Of a stretch of 64,000 nt of DNA, positions 9,734 to 18,592 are shown piece after piece. Position numbers and translations under genes: made by a program. The DNA comes from Emticicia aquatilis (GTDB lineage: Bacteria > Bacteroidota > Bacteroidia > Cytophagales > Spirosomataceae). The DNA lies in the NCBI RefSeq assembly GCF_014644295.1, contig NZ_BMKK01000002.1, positions 620,001-684,000 on the forward strand. The letters are read 5' to 3'. Below the pieces are notes generated by a model. That model saw nothing but the letters and a program-made list of their open reading frames with translations, made no database searches and was not told the DNA's origin. How positions within the stretch are numbered: the first letter of the stretch is position 1; each line of letters begins with the position of its first letter.

Positions 9734-10966
9734 TCATTCAATACAACTCAAAATCACATCACATGCAAATCTAATTTGCTCTTCGGTAATAATTAATGGC
9801 GGTGCAATCCTCATCGAGTTATCACAATACAAAAACCAATCGGTAATTACCCCTTTTTCGATGGCTCGGTCAATGATAGGTTTTAATACCTCAAAACTTT
9901 CAAATTCAGCAGCCAACATTAATCCTTTGCCACGCACTTCTTTGATTTTAGGATGAACCAATAATGTTTTGAATATCTGTCCTTTTTGCTCAACAAAATT
10001 ACATTCAAGCGAACGACATTTTGAAGGATTACAATCTGCTTTACAATTTTTTGAATCGAAAAGCATATTTTCATCAAAAATTGCATTTAAAGTAGCCAGA
10101 GATGCGGCACAACTTACGGGATGCCCTCCAAAAGTTGTGATATGTCCTAAAATAGGATTGTCTTTTAAAACGCCCATGATTTCGTGTGAGGCAATAAATG
10201 CCCCGATGGGCATTCCTCCGCCCATCCCTTTGGCACAGAGTAATATATCAGGTTTGACATCGTAGTGTTCAAATGCCCAAAACTTCCCTGTTCGGCCAAA
10301 TCCTGACTGAATTTCATCAAAAACCAATAATGCTCCAACTTCATCGCATCGACTTCTTAAAGCTTGCATATATCCATAATCAGCTTCTCGAACACCCGAC
10401 TCACCCCCTACTGGTTCAAAAAATACAGCCGCTGTTTGGTGCGTTATTTTTGATAAATCCGCAAAATCATTTCTCTCAATTTTATCAATCGAAGAAAGTA
10501 ATGGACGAAAGTTACGCTTAAAATGTTCGTCTCCGAGAGATAATGCCCCTTGTGTAGAGCCATGATAAGCCTTTTTGCATGAAACGATGTTAGTGCGACG
10601 AGTAAATCGTTTGGCCAACTTCATTGCCCCTTCTACGGCCTCTGTTCCTGAGTTTGTAAAATATACATTATCTAAACCTGTACCTACGAGAGTCTTACAA
10701 ATCGCTTCGGCTAAATTTACTTGTGGAGTTTGTACGTATTCGCCATAAACCATCAAGTGCATATAATTGTCCACTTGATTTTTGATGGCTTCAACAACTT
10801 TTGGGTGGCGATGCCCCACATTGCTAACGCCTATGCCAGAAATTAAATCAATATATTTGGTGGTTTCTCCGTATAGATAAATGCCTTCAGCTTTTTGGAT
10901 TTCGAGTGCAAGTGGAAAATCGGAGGTCTGGGCTACATTTTGAAGAAAAAGTTGACGAGTTGTCAT
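9734..10966 (-). CDS. Class III PLP-dependent aminotransferase
   Basis: 410 residues from the ATG at 10966 (MTTRQLFLQNVAQTSD); the frame is open 20 codons further but those cross a terminator hairpin. Family features: YFTNSGTEAVEGAMKLAKR, AYHGSTQGALSLG, LVFDEIQSGFGRTGKFWA with the PLP-ring aspartate, and the Schiff-base lysine in LLCAKGMGGGMPIGAF. This is the acetylornithine/ornithine/4-aminobutyrate aminotransferase superfamily; the amino donor is not identifiable. Unusual is a Cys-rich insert late in the protein (NCKADCNPSKCRSLECN) between the helices that normally follow LATLNAIFDEN. No operon partner is evident. Confidence 0.88.
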   Translation of the reverse strand: MTTRQLFLQNVAQTSDFPLALEIQKAEGIYLYGETTKYIDLISGIGVSNVGHRHPKVVEAIKNQVDNYMHLMVYGEYVQTPQVNLAEAICKTLVGTGLDNVYFTNSGTEAVEGAMKLAKRFTRRTNIVSCKKAYHGSTQGALSLGDEHFKRNFRPLLSSIDKIERNDFADLSKITHQTAAVFFEPVGGESGVREADYGYMQALRSRCDEVGALLVFDEIQSGFGRTGKFWAFEHYDVKPDILLCAKGMGGGMPIGAFIASHEIMGVLKDNPILGHITTFGGHPVSCAASLATLNAIFDENMLFDSKNCKADCNPSKCRSLECNFVEQKGQIFKTLLVHPKIKEVRGKGLMLAAEFESFEVLKPIIDRAIEKGVITDWFLYCDNSMRIAPPLIITEEQIRFACDVILSCIE

Positions 10967-11000
10967 AAAGTTTATGCTAATTTTCTTGCAAATTTGGCAT

Positions 11001-11033
11001 AAAAAAAACTCGCATGCAAAGCCCACGAGTTTT
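11001..11033 (-). terminator. Probable terminator downstream of the LytTR gene
   Basis: AAAACTCG pairs with CGAGTTTT around a 13-base loop and, read leftward, runs into TTTTTTTT. It sits about 210 bases beyond the LytTR regulator stop and just before the aminotransferase start, so it separates the two transcripts. Confidence 0.6.
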
Positions 11034-11245
11034 AAGTACTAACCTATTATTTATGAGTCGTTAATTACTCCAAAACTAAACTGTAAACAGAATCATTTAC
11101 TACATGCAAACTCCAACTACTAATCATTTTTCAAACCCGAAACCGCCTTATCTTTTCTTGATTAATAATCTATGACACGAAAATAATAGATAAAAGGGAA
11201 GTTGCAATACACATGAGACAAAAAGCCCAAATTCTGCGACTATAC

Positions 11246-11965
11246 CTATTTACTACCAATTCGGCGTAATAATTCATCAGAAAACTGCTCACTAACAGGT
11301 ATCAGATGCGTGCCGATACTTATTTTAAGATTTCTGATTGATTCAATTTTATTTAATGAAACTATATAAGATTTGTGTACTCGCATGAAAGGCATTGTAG
11401 CAAATTTCTCTTCGATGCTCTTCATTGTCATGCGTGTAATGATTGGTCTGGGCTGAGTACTAACATAAATTTTTATGTAATCTTTCAAGCCTTCGATATA
11501 CAAAATATCGGCATATTTAATTTTTACCAGTGAGTATTCGGCATTTACAAAGAAGTGTTCTTCTTGTAAAACCTTAGGAGTTTGGGAATTTTCTTTTAAT
11601 AAAAATAACTCATTTGCTCGATTACAAGCTTTCAAGAATCGCTCAAATGAAACTGGTTTAAGCAAATAATCAATTACATTGAGGTCGAAGCCTTCGAGAG
11701 CAAATTGGTCATAGGCAGTTATAAAAATGACCATCGGATTTGAAACCATACTCTTGACAAACTGAACACCCGTAATTCCAGGCATTTGAATATCAAGGAA
11801 AATCAAATCAATATTCCGATTTTCTGCTTTTTCTTTTTGTATTAGTTCTATTGCCTCAAAGGCATTTTTACATCTTCCAACAAATTCGAGATAAGGCACT
11901 TGGGTGATATTATCCTCCAATAAGTCAAGTGCTAAGGGTTCATCATCAACCGCTATACAACGCAT
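11246..11965 (-). CDS. LytTR-family response regulator
   Basis: 239 residues. N-terminal receiver domain with the acidic pair (AVDDEPLAL), the phosphoacceptor aspartate in LIFLDIQMPG near residue 57 and the conserved lysine in DYLLKPVSFERF. The C-terminal half is a LytTR DNA-binding domain (VKIKYADILYIEGLKDYIKI, MRVHKSYIVSLNKIES). It regulates transcription after phosphorylation by a His_kinase-type sensor, which is encoded 171 bases upstream on the same strand. Target genes are not evident; the neighbouring maltose locus is possible but unsupported. Confidence 0.93.
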   Translation of the reverse strand: MRCIAVDDEPLALDLLEDNITQVPYLEFVGRCKNAFEAIELIQKEKAENRNIDLIFLDIQMPGITGVQFVKSMVSNPMVIFITAYDQFALEGFDLNVIDYLLKPVSFERFLKACNRANELFLLKENSQTPKVLQEEHFFVNAEYSLVKIKYADILYIEGLKDYIKIYVSTQPRPIITRMTMKSIEEKFATMPFMRVHKSYIVSLNKIESIRNLKISIGTHLIPVSEQFSDELLRRIGSK

Positions 11966-12136
11966 ATTTATAAAAGCGAAATCGCTCGTTTTGATTAATA
12001 ATAGGTTTGTGTTCTAAACGTTCAGTTAAAAATTTCCTAATAATAACCTATACCATCTTCAAAAACTAAGACCTTTAAAATTATAATTAGTTTAAAATTA
12101 ATAAAAAAATATCTACAATTTCATTTAAAAAACATT

Positions 12137-13153
12137 CTATTTGAAATTTAGTTTCAAATCAGTCGTATAAAGATTTTCCGTTTCACTTACATTCAAAACA
12201 TATTGCTTAGGATAAAGCAGTTCTAATCGCCGTTTTACATTGTTCAAACCAATACCAGATGCTCCATCTTTTGCTTCTTTTTTGTCATAACTAAATTTAT
12301 TTGTAACCTTAAATCTTAGTTCATCATTGGTAGCTTCCAACTCGACCTTTATAAAAGGATTTTCAATCATTCCTACACCATGCTTAAAAGCATTTTCAAC
12401 AAAAGGAATCAATAACATCGGCTCAATGCTTTTGCTCGAACCCGTAGATTTTACATCAAAATCAATGTTTACGTAATCCCCAAATCGTACTTTTTGCAAG
12501 TCAATATAATTTGAAAGATACTTTACTTCATTTTCAAGTGAAATTCGTTTATCATCTTTTTCATAAAGCATATATCGAAGCAAATCAGCCATTTTCAATA
12601 AAACTGGCTCAACTAAATCTGATTTTTTGCGGTTTAATGAAACCAAACTATTCATCAGATTGAACATAAAATGCGGGGAAATCTGTGAACGTAAAAAAGA
12701 AAGTTCTGACTTCAATCGCTCATTTTCATTTTCACGCTGAATCTCCTGTTGTTTTTGATAATCAGAGAAAAAACAATAGGAAGCACTAATACCAAATACA
12801 TATAGATACTGAATGAAAGCATTGACATAAAATAAACTTTTATTGATGTCGCTGCCAACGAAAGTTACACGAACAAAAAAACGGCCCCATAATAGGACCA
12901 AAATGAGTGCAACGATACTTAAAAAATAGCGGATTGGCTGTTTTTTATATATTTTAGGAAATAAAACTTCTGAATTAATGTAAAATAGTATAATGGATGA
13001 AATGGAAACATACACCCAATAAGTAGTATTTGTATAAGGATTTACTCTCGTTCTTGACGAATCATTCTGAAAGGCATTCAATAATGGTAAAGCCGTGTAT
13101 CCAATCCACATGATTATGTGCAGGAATACATAAAGATATTTGTTTTTAAACAT
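12137..13153 (-). CDS. Sensor histidine kinase, LytS/His_kinase type
   Basis: 338 residues. Four membrane spans occupy roughly residues 8-130, followed by a short coiled coil and the His_kinase domain. The phosphoacceptor histidine is in SQISPHFMFNLMNSL. The ATP-binding part shows the N-box (LIPFVENAFKHGVG) and the G-box (GIGLNNVKRRLELLYP). There is no periplasmic sensor domain of any size, so the stimulus is probably sensed in the membrane. It partners the LytTR regulator downstream. A TACCTT variant of the leader motif found near other starts lies 16 bases before the ATG. Confidence 0.92.
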   Translation of the reverse strand: MFKNKYLYVFLHIIMWIGYTALPLLNAFQNDSSRTRVNPYTNTTYWVYVSISSIILFYINSEVLFPKIYKKQPIRYFLSIVALILVLLWGRFFVRVTFVGSDINKSLFYVNAFIQYLYVFGISASYCFFSDYQKQQEIQRENENERLKSELSFLRSQISPHFMFNLMNSLVSLNRKKSDLVEPVLLKMADLLRYMLYEKDDKRISLENEVKYLSNYIDLQKVRFGDYVNIDFDVKSTGSSKSIEPMLLIPFVENAFKHGVGMIENPFIKVELEATNDELRFKVTNKFSYDKKEAKDGASGIGLNNVKRRLELLYPKQYVLNVSETENLYTTDLKLNFK

Positions 13154-13276
13154 TGTTGTTAGAAAGTGTAAGGTAAGTTAGTAAGTGTATGATACAAGTA
13201 TAAATACTTATGATTAAACTTAAATTTTTATAAGATAAATCATTTAGAAGTCGAGACTTAGGAATGCTATTAAGCG

Positions 13277-13310
13277 ACAAAAGCCTTCATCGCTAAATGA
13301 AGGCTTTTGT
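13277..13310. terminator. Terminator after the MFS transporter gene
   Basis: ACAAAAGCCTTCAT pairs with ATGAAGGCTTTTGT, a 14-bp perfect stem with a 6-base loop. It lies 13 bases past the transporter stop and closes the leftward amylase-transporter transcript. No long T-run follows outside the stem. Confidence 0.75.
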
Positions 13311-13322
13311 TAATTTCAAAAA

Positions 13323-14657
13323 TCAATCGTTTTTATCTTCAACAAACCTAACAGACAATGCGGCTAATAAAAAACAGACGCCTCCGCCAACTACTGCAAA
13401 AATAGCTTGATTATTATATACATTCTTGACGATTGGCCCGCCAATGATTCCATTGATAATTTGAGGGATTGTTATGAAAAAATTAAAAATCCCCATATAA
13501 ATACCCATCTTCTTGGCAGGAATTGAACCTGCTAAAATTGCATAAGGCATGGCCAAGATACTTGCCCAAGCAAAGCCTACTCCAATCATTGGCAATACCA
13601 ACCAATGGTAATCGGTGATAAAATAGATAGAAATCAGACTTAAACCGCCAATGATAAGTGAATAAGCATGGGTATTTTTTCGGCCAAATTTGTTGGCCAT
13701 TTTTGGCAAGAAGAAAGCATATATAGCCGAAACTGCATTATAAACTCCAAAAATAACACCTACCCAGTTTCCTGCGGTATTGTATGCTTCAGAGCTTGAA
13801 TCAGAAACTGGGAGTTTGTAAATATGCTGAGCAATAGCAGGTGTCATGAAAACCCACATCGAAAATAGACCAAACCAAGAAAAAAACTGAACCAAGCCGA
13901 GTTGTTTCATTGTCTTTGGCATTTGCCCAAAATCTTTGAAAATATCAAAAAAACTACCCTTATCAGTTTCGAGTTCTTCGCCTTCAAATTCGGCTTGCTC
14001 TTTTGGAGAATATTCTGGTGTTTTGATAATTGTCCAAATAATACAACTTAATAAAAATACCGCCCCGATTATAAAAGACAATACCAAACTAAATGGTACT
14101 TTTCCTGCATCAGCACTTTTTTCAAAACCAAACCATTCTGTTAGCACATAAGGAAGCCAAGAACCAACCACAGCTCCAATACCTATTAAAACCGTTTGAA
14201 TTGAGAAACCAAGTGTTTGTTGTGTGCTATTCAATTTATCAGCAACCAACGCTCTGAATGGCTCCATTGCCACATTAAACGAAGCATCCATAATCATCAA
14301 AAAGCCAGCCCCTACCCATAATGCTGGTAAAATACTCACAAACATATCAGCATTGGGCATCAGAATCAAACCAATTGAGGCCAAGATTGCTCCTGTCAAG
14401 AAAAACGGTCTTCTGCGGCCAAGTTTAGTCCATGTTTTATCGCTATAATGCCCAATAATTGGCTGAATTACCATTCCTGTAAATGGTGCTACCAACCAAA
14501 ACCACGAAAGATGCTCTACGTCAGCACCGAAAGTTTGCAAAATACGACTGGCATTAGCATTTTGAAGGGCAAATCCCATCTGAATTCCTAAGAATCCAAT
14601 ACTCATATTCCAGATTTGCCAAAAGCTTAAAAGGGGTTTACTTTTTTTAGAAGTCAT
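13323..14657 (-). CDS. MFS sugar transporter (SLC45/GPH-like), probably maltose
   Basis: 444 residues with about 12 membrane spans. The N-terminal half carries FWLVAPFTGMVIQPIIGHYSD and the RRRPFF motif after span 2-3 (KLGRRRPFFLTG), typical of the SLC45/GPH group of disaccharide transporters. It lies 34 bases after the amylase on the same strand and next to maltose-processing enzymes, so import of maltose or short maltodextrins across the inner membrane is the likely job. The gap before its ATG holds the same 14-mer that precedes the amylase gene. Confidence 0.85.
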   Translation of the reverse strand: MTSKKSKPLLSFWQIWNMSIGFLGIQMGFALQNANASRILQTFGADVEHLSWFWLVAPFTGMVIQPIIGHYSDKTWTKLGRRRPFFLTGAILASIGLILMPNADMFVSILPALWVGAGFLMIMDASFNVAMEPFRALVADKLNSTQQTLGFSIQTVLIGIGAVVGSWLPYVLTEWFGFEKSADAGKVPFSLVLSFIIGAVFLLSCIIWTIIKTPEYSPKEQAEFEGEELETDKGSFFDIFKDFGQMPKTMKQLGLVQFFSWFGLFSMWVFMTPAIAQHIYKLPVSDSSSEAYNTAGNWVGVIFGVYNAVSAIYAFFLPKMANKFGRKNTHAYSLIIGGLSLISIYFITDYHWLVLPMIGVGFAWASILAMPYAILAGSIPAKKMGIYMGIFNFFITIPQIINGIIGGPIVKNVYNNQAIFAVVGGGVCFLLAALSVRFVEDKND

Positions 14658-14663
14658 TTTTTT

Positions 14664-14677
14664 GTAAGGTTAAAGTT
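14664..14677 (-). promoter_or_regulatory. Leader motif copy 1 (14-mer before the MFS start)
   Basis: On the coding strand AACTTTAACCTTAC ends 6 bases before the transporter ATG. The same 14 bases occur 5 bases before the amylase ATG. Because this copy is in a 34-base gap inside an operon, a role in translation is more likely than a promoter or operator. Confidence 0.5.
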
Positions 14678-14691
14678 GAATATATTTTTGC

Positions 14692-16536
14692 TTATCGAAT
14701 TTCTAAAACGGTCACACTGTTGGCAGGCAAAGTCAACCTGATTGCCTCTTTAGTTGAGATTGATTTCGTTTGCTGATTAATTACAGCAGAATTCATTTCT
14801 TTCTCAAATATGGTTTTTACCGAATAGCTCACGGGTTCATTGATGTTTATTTTCATCATTTCCCAAGCCCCTTGTGGAATAAAAACGCCCGTATCGTATG
14901 ATTTTTCTAAGTCAAAGTTGCAAACAAATAATAATCGGGAGTCGGCACTCTTTTGATTATCAGTGAATCTTAAATAACTAAATATTTTTTGGTCGTTGTA
15001 ATTTACTGTCTGGCCATTTCCGTTCACATATTGCAAATCGTAGAATTTACCCTCTTTCACTGCCTCATTTTCATTCGTAAACTTCAAAATTTCGGCATAA
15101 ATTTTACGCAAAGATTTTTGTTCGGCTGTCAATTTTCCGCCGTCGTATTGATGATTATTTGCCCAATTCTGAAACTCAGGCACACCCCAATAATCAAACA
15201 TTGTTGTTCGACCATCTTCACCGCTGAATCCTTCGGCAACTGTTGGTTTTACGCCAACTTCCTGTCCAAAATACAACATTACTGGCCCTGTGTGCAAAGC
15301 AGCACTAACTACCATTGAAGGAATGGCTTTGAATGGATTATTGGCAAAATATTTTGACGCAATGCGTTGTTCGTCGTGATTTTCTAAGAAACGAAGCATT
15401 CGGTTAGAAAACTCACCCGATTCGTTTTGCCAAACACGAGTGATGTCGTTGGCATTTCCGTGTCCTTCCATTAATCGACGGAGTGCATCATAAAGTCCAA
15501 CCTTATCGTACAGATAATCAAATTTGCCCTCAAAAAGATATTGACGATACGTTTGTGGATTATAAATTTCGGCAATAAAAATAATTTCTGGATTTACTTT
15601 TTTGATTTCTGGAATCACCCATCCCCAAAATTCAAATGGTACCATCTCGGCCATATCACATCTGAATCCATCAACACCTTTCTTTGCCCAATAGGTCAGA
15701 ATATCACGCATTTTAAGCCATGTATTTGGCACCGACTCGAAGTGTTTTGAGCGATTATTGAGGTAATCTACACCATAATTGAGTTTAATTGTCTCAAACC
15801 AATCATTAATACTCGGTTTGGCCGAAAACACATCATTACCTGTGGCTTTGGCAGGAATTTCGGTATAGTTTGTTTTTGGAACCACAGGCGGATTTACCTC
15901 ACTTGGCACAACAAACATTTGGTCTTTGATGTAGTAAAAATTATTATTTGGGTCAAATGCCTTAGTTTTATCGTCGTCTTCACCGAAATCTTTTATTCCT
16001 TTTGGCTTTTTATCAGAATGATAGCTTCTTGCTACGTGATTCGGCACACAGTCAATGATTACTTTCAAACCATTTGTGTGGCTACGTTTCACCAAAGCCT
16101 CAAATTCTTTCATTCGATTCTTTACATCAACAGCCAAATCTGGGTCAACATCGTAATAATCTTTAATGGCATAAGGCGAACCTGCAATTCCTTTCACAAC
16201 CAACGGGTTATCTTGCGGAATACCATTTTTAGAATAATCAGTCATGGTGGCGTGTTCGATAACTCCCGTAAACCAAACGTGCGAAACTCCAAACTTTTTT
16301 AGTTCTTGTAAAGCCTTATCATTGATGTCATTGAATTTTCCACATCCATTCTCTTCAATCGAACCATAAAATTTGTTTGTTGTTTTTAGATTACCAAAAA
16401 GGCGTGTGTAAATTTGATAAATTACTAATTTGTCGGTCTTAGGTAAGTTAGATTTTTCTTTGGTCATTTCTGTTGATTTTTGAGCTACTGCAAAATGGCA
16501 TATTGCCAAAAAGACAATCGCAATTATTTTATTCAT
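14692..16536 (-). CDS. Secreted alpha-amylase family GH13 enzyme
   Basis: About 614 residues. The start at 16536 opens a signal peptide (MNKIIAIVFLAICHFAVAQ); a frame extension nine codons upstream is not needed. GH13 conserved regions are visible in order: region I IDCVPNHVAR, region II GFRCDMAEM with the nucleophile aspartate, region III IFIAEIYNP with the acid/base glutamate, and region IV FLENHDEQR. The enzyme should hydrolyse alpha-1,4-glucans outside the inner membrane. It leads the leftward transcript with the sugar transporter and is divergent from the neopullulanase gene. Confidence 0.9.
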   Translation of the reverse strand: MNKIIAIVFLAICHFAVAQKSTEMTKEKSNLPKTDKLVIYQIYTRLFGNLKTTNKFYGSIEENGCGKFNDINDKALQELKKFGVSHVWFTGVIEHATMTDYSKNGIPQDNPLVVKGIAGSPYAIKDYYDVDPDLAVDVKNRMKEFEALVKRSHTNGLKVIIDCVPNHVARSYHSDKKPKGIKDFGEDDDKTKAFDPNNNFYYIKDQMFVVPSEVNPPVVPKTNYTEIPAKATGNDVFSAKPSINDWFETIKLNYGVDYLNNRSKHFESVPNTWLKMRDILTYWAKKGVDGFRCDMAEMVPFEFWGWVIPEIKKVNPEIIFIAEIYNPQTYRQYLFEGKFDYLYDKVGLYDALRRLMEGHGNANDITRVWQNESGEFSNRMLRFLENHDEQRIASKYFANNPFKAIPSMVVSAALHTGPVMLYFGQEVGVKPTVAEGFSGEDGRTTMFDYWGVPEFQNWANNHQYDGGKLTAEQKSLRKIYAEILKFTNENEAVKEGKFYDLQYVNGNGQTVNYNDQKIFSYLRFTDNQKSADSRLLFVCNFDLEKSYDTGVFIPQGAWEMMKININEPVSYSVKTIFEKEMNSAVINQQTKSISTKEAIRLTLPANSVTVLEIR

Positions 16537-16541
16537 TTTAC

Positions 16542-16555
16542 GTAAGGTTAAAGTT
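16542..16555 (-). promoter_or_regulatory. Leader motif copy 2 (14-mer before the amylase start)
   Basis: AACTTTAACCTTAC on the coding strand, 5 bases before the ATG, identical to the copy before the downstream MFS gene. Contains the AACCTT core seen before several other genes in the window. Confidence 0.5.
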
Positions 16556-16638
16556 AGTTTCAAATCTAAACAGGATTTTTTTATGAAAAAATAGTTTGTT
16601 TGTGTTATTTTGCCATATAAACGAATACTTTAACACTT

Positions 16639-18516
16639 ATGACAAAACTTCAACGACTGCTCCTTCTTGTTTTTGTACAATTAGGACTGCACTATCATGT
16701 ATTTGCACAAAAACCTGACATTCAACGCATTAACCCTACTAATTGGTGGGTTGGCATGAAAAACCCAAACCTCCAAATATTAGTTTATGGCAAAAACATA
16801 AGCTCAGCTAAGGTTAGTTTGAAACCGTATGCGGGTGTAAAACTTCTCAAAACTCAGAAGGTTGAAAACCCAAATTATGTTTTTATTGATTTAGACATCA
16901 CAAAAGCTGCAAAGGCAGGAAACCTGCAATTTATTTTCAATAACGGCACAGAATCTTCGACCGTAAATTACGAATTACGTCTGCGAACTGCCAAGCCTCA
17001 AGCCGTAAGTCAGGCCGATGTGGTATATTTATTGATGCCAGACCGATTTGCTAACGGCGATGAATCGAACGATAAATATGATGATATGTTCGATACGCAA
17101 GCCGACCGAAAAAGTCCATTTTTGAGACACGGTGGCGATTTACAAGGCATTATCGACCATCTTGATTATTTCAATGAACTGGGTGTAACCGCTCTTTGGC
17201 TAACCCCGATAATTGAAAACAATACACACCAAACCAACGAAGGCGGTACGATGCGTAGCTCTTATCATGGCTATCATTTTACTGACCATTACCAAATCGA
17301 CCGTCGATTTGGCGGGAATAATGCTTATCAAAAACTCATCAACGAAGCACACAAAAAAGGCATAAAAATTATTCAAGATGCAGTTTATAATCACGTTGGC
17401 GAAGACGCTTGGTTGGTGAAAGACCTTCCAGCAAAAAGCTGGTTGCATAACTGGGACAAATACACTAATACTTCATATAAAGACCAACCTTTGTTTGATG
17501 TGAATGGCTCTAAATTCGATAAGAAAGTAACCGAAGAAGGTTGGTTTACTTCATTTTTACCCGATTTGAATCAAAAAGACCCTTTACTGGCCAATTATCT
17601 GATTCAACACGCACTTTGGACGATTGAGTATTTTAATATTGATGCTTGGCGAATTGACACTTACATTTATAACGATATGGAATTCATGAATCGCTGTAAC
17701 AAAGCGATTCTCGATGAACACCCAAATATGCTTCTTTTTGGTGAATCTGCTGTGAATACCGTTATCAGTCAATCTTATTTCACCAAAAATAATTTGAATA
17801 TTCCGTTTAAATGCAATCTTCCTTCGAGTTGTGACTTTCAGGTGCAAGGAGCAATTAACACGGCTTTAAAAGAAAATTTCGGTTGGAACGAAGGCGTAAA
17901 TCGCTTATACACAACACTTTCGCAAGACCTTGTATATCAAAATCCAGAAAAACTTGTACCATTCGTTGAAAATCATGACACTGACCGATATTTTTCAGTT
18001 ATTGGTGAAGATTTTAATAAATACAAGTTAGGTTTAACTTGGCTTTACACGGTTCGTGGCGTTCCGCAGATGTACTATGGTACTGAGTTTTTGATGAAAA
18101 ATTTCAAAAATCCAACCGATGCTGAAGTGAGAAAAGATTTCCCTGGTGGTTTTAAAGGTGATACCGAGAATAAATTTTTAGCGTTTGGAAGAAATGCTCA
18201 AGAAAATGAAGCTTTTGAGTTTAACAAAAAATTATTGACCTATCGCAAAACTTCTGAGGCATTAACCAAAGGCAAATTTATGCAGTTTACGCCTTTTGAT
18301 GGGGGAATTTATGTATATTTCAGATATACCGACAAACAAACTGTGATGGTTGTGAGCAACACAAAAAATACAGAATCAACAGTTCCGACTGCTAATTTTG
18401 CCGAAATTTTAAAAGGTGCAAAATCAGCAAAAAATATAATGACTGGCGATACCATTAATGATATTTCGAGCATTAAAGTACCAGCAATGACGGCATTGAT
18501 TTTGGAACTAAAGTAA
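16639..18516 (+). CDS. Neopullulanase/cyclomaltodextrinase (SusA-like GH13)
   Basis: 625 residues with a signal peptide ending near residue 24 (VFAQ). An N-terminal cyclomaltodextrinase Ig-like domain (INPTNWWVGMKNPNLQILVY, about residues 30-125) precedes the barrel. Motifs: YLLMPDRFANGD, the YHGYHFTDHYQID segment, region I DAVYNHVG, region II AWRIDTYIY (nucleophile Asp), region III LLFGESAV (acid/base Glu) and region IV VENHDTDR. A short C-terminal domain follows. Periplasmic enzymes of this type cut oligosaccharides and cyclodextrins to maltose and glucose. It begins the rightward operon with beta-phosphoglucomutase and the GH65 enzyme. Confidence 0.92.
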   Translation: MTKLQRLLLLVFVQLGLHYHVFAQKPDIQRINPTNWWVGMKNPNLQILVYGKNISSAKVSLKPYAGVKLLKTQKVENPNYVFIDLDITKAAKAGNLQFIFNNGTESSTVNYELRLRTAKPQAVSQADVVYLLMPDRFANGDESNDKYDDMFDTQADRKSPFLRHGGDLQGIIDHLDYFNELGVTALWLTPIIENNTHQTNEGGTMRSSYHGYHFTDHYQIDRRFGGNNAYQKLINEAHKKGIKIIQDAVYNHVGEDAWLVKDLPAKSWLHNWDKYTNTSYKDQPLFDVNGSKFDKKVTEEGWFTSFLPDLNQKDPLLANYLIQHALWTIEYFNIDAWRIDTYIYNDMEFMNRCNKAILDEHPNMLLFGESAVNTVISQSYFTKNNLNIPFKCNLPSSCDFQVQGAINTALKENFGWNEGVNRLYTTLSQDLVYQNPEKLVPFVENHDTDRYFSVIGEDFNKYKLGLTWLYTVRGVPQMYYGTEFLMKNFKNPTDAEVRKDFPGGFKGDTENKFLAFGRNAQENEAFEFNKKLLTYRKTSEALTKGKFMQFTPFDGGIYVYFRYTDKQTVMVVSNTKNTESTVPTANFAEILKGAKSAKNIMTGDTINDISSIKVPAMTALILELK

Positions 18517-18517
18517 C

Positions 18518-18580
18518 ACAATTTAGAAAATTGTGGTGTAAAGATTAGAATTTTAACTATGAGACAATTTAGAAAATTGT
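18518..18580 (+). repeat. Two copies of a 17-bp palindromic repeat
   Basis: ACAATTTAGAAAATTGT occurs at 18518-18534 and again at 18564-18580, each followed by a similar TGGTGTAAA / TGTGCAAA tail. Each copy can fold (CAATTT / AAATTG). The pair fills the gap between the neopullulanase stop and the phosphoglucomutase start and may be a processing, attenuation or regulatory site. Confidence 0.6.
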
Positions 18581-18592
18581 TGTGCAAATAAT

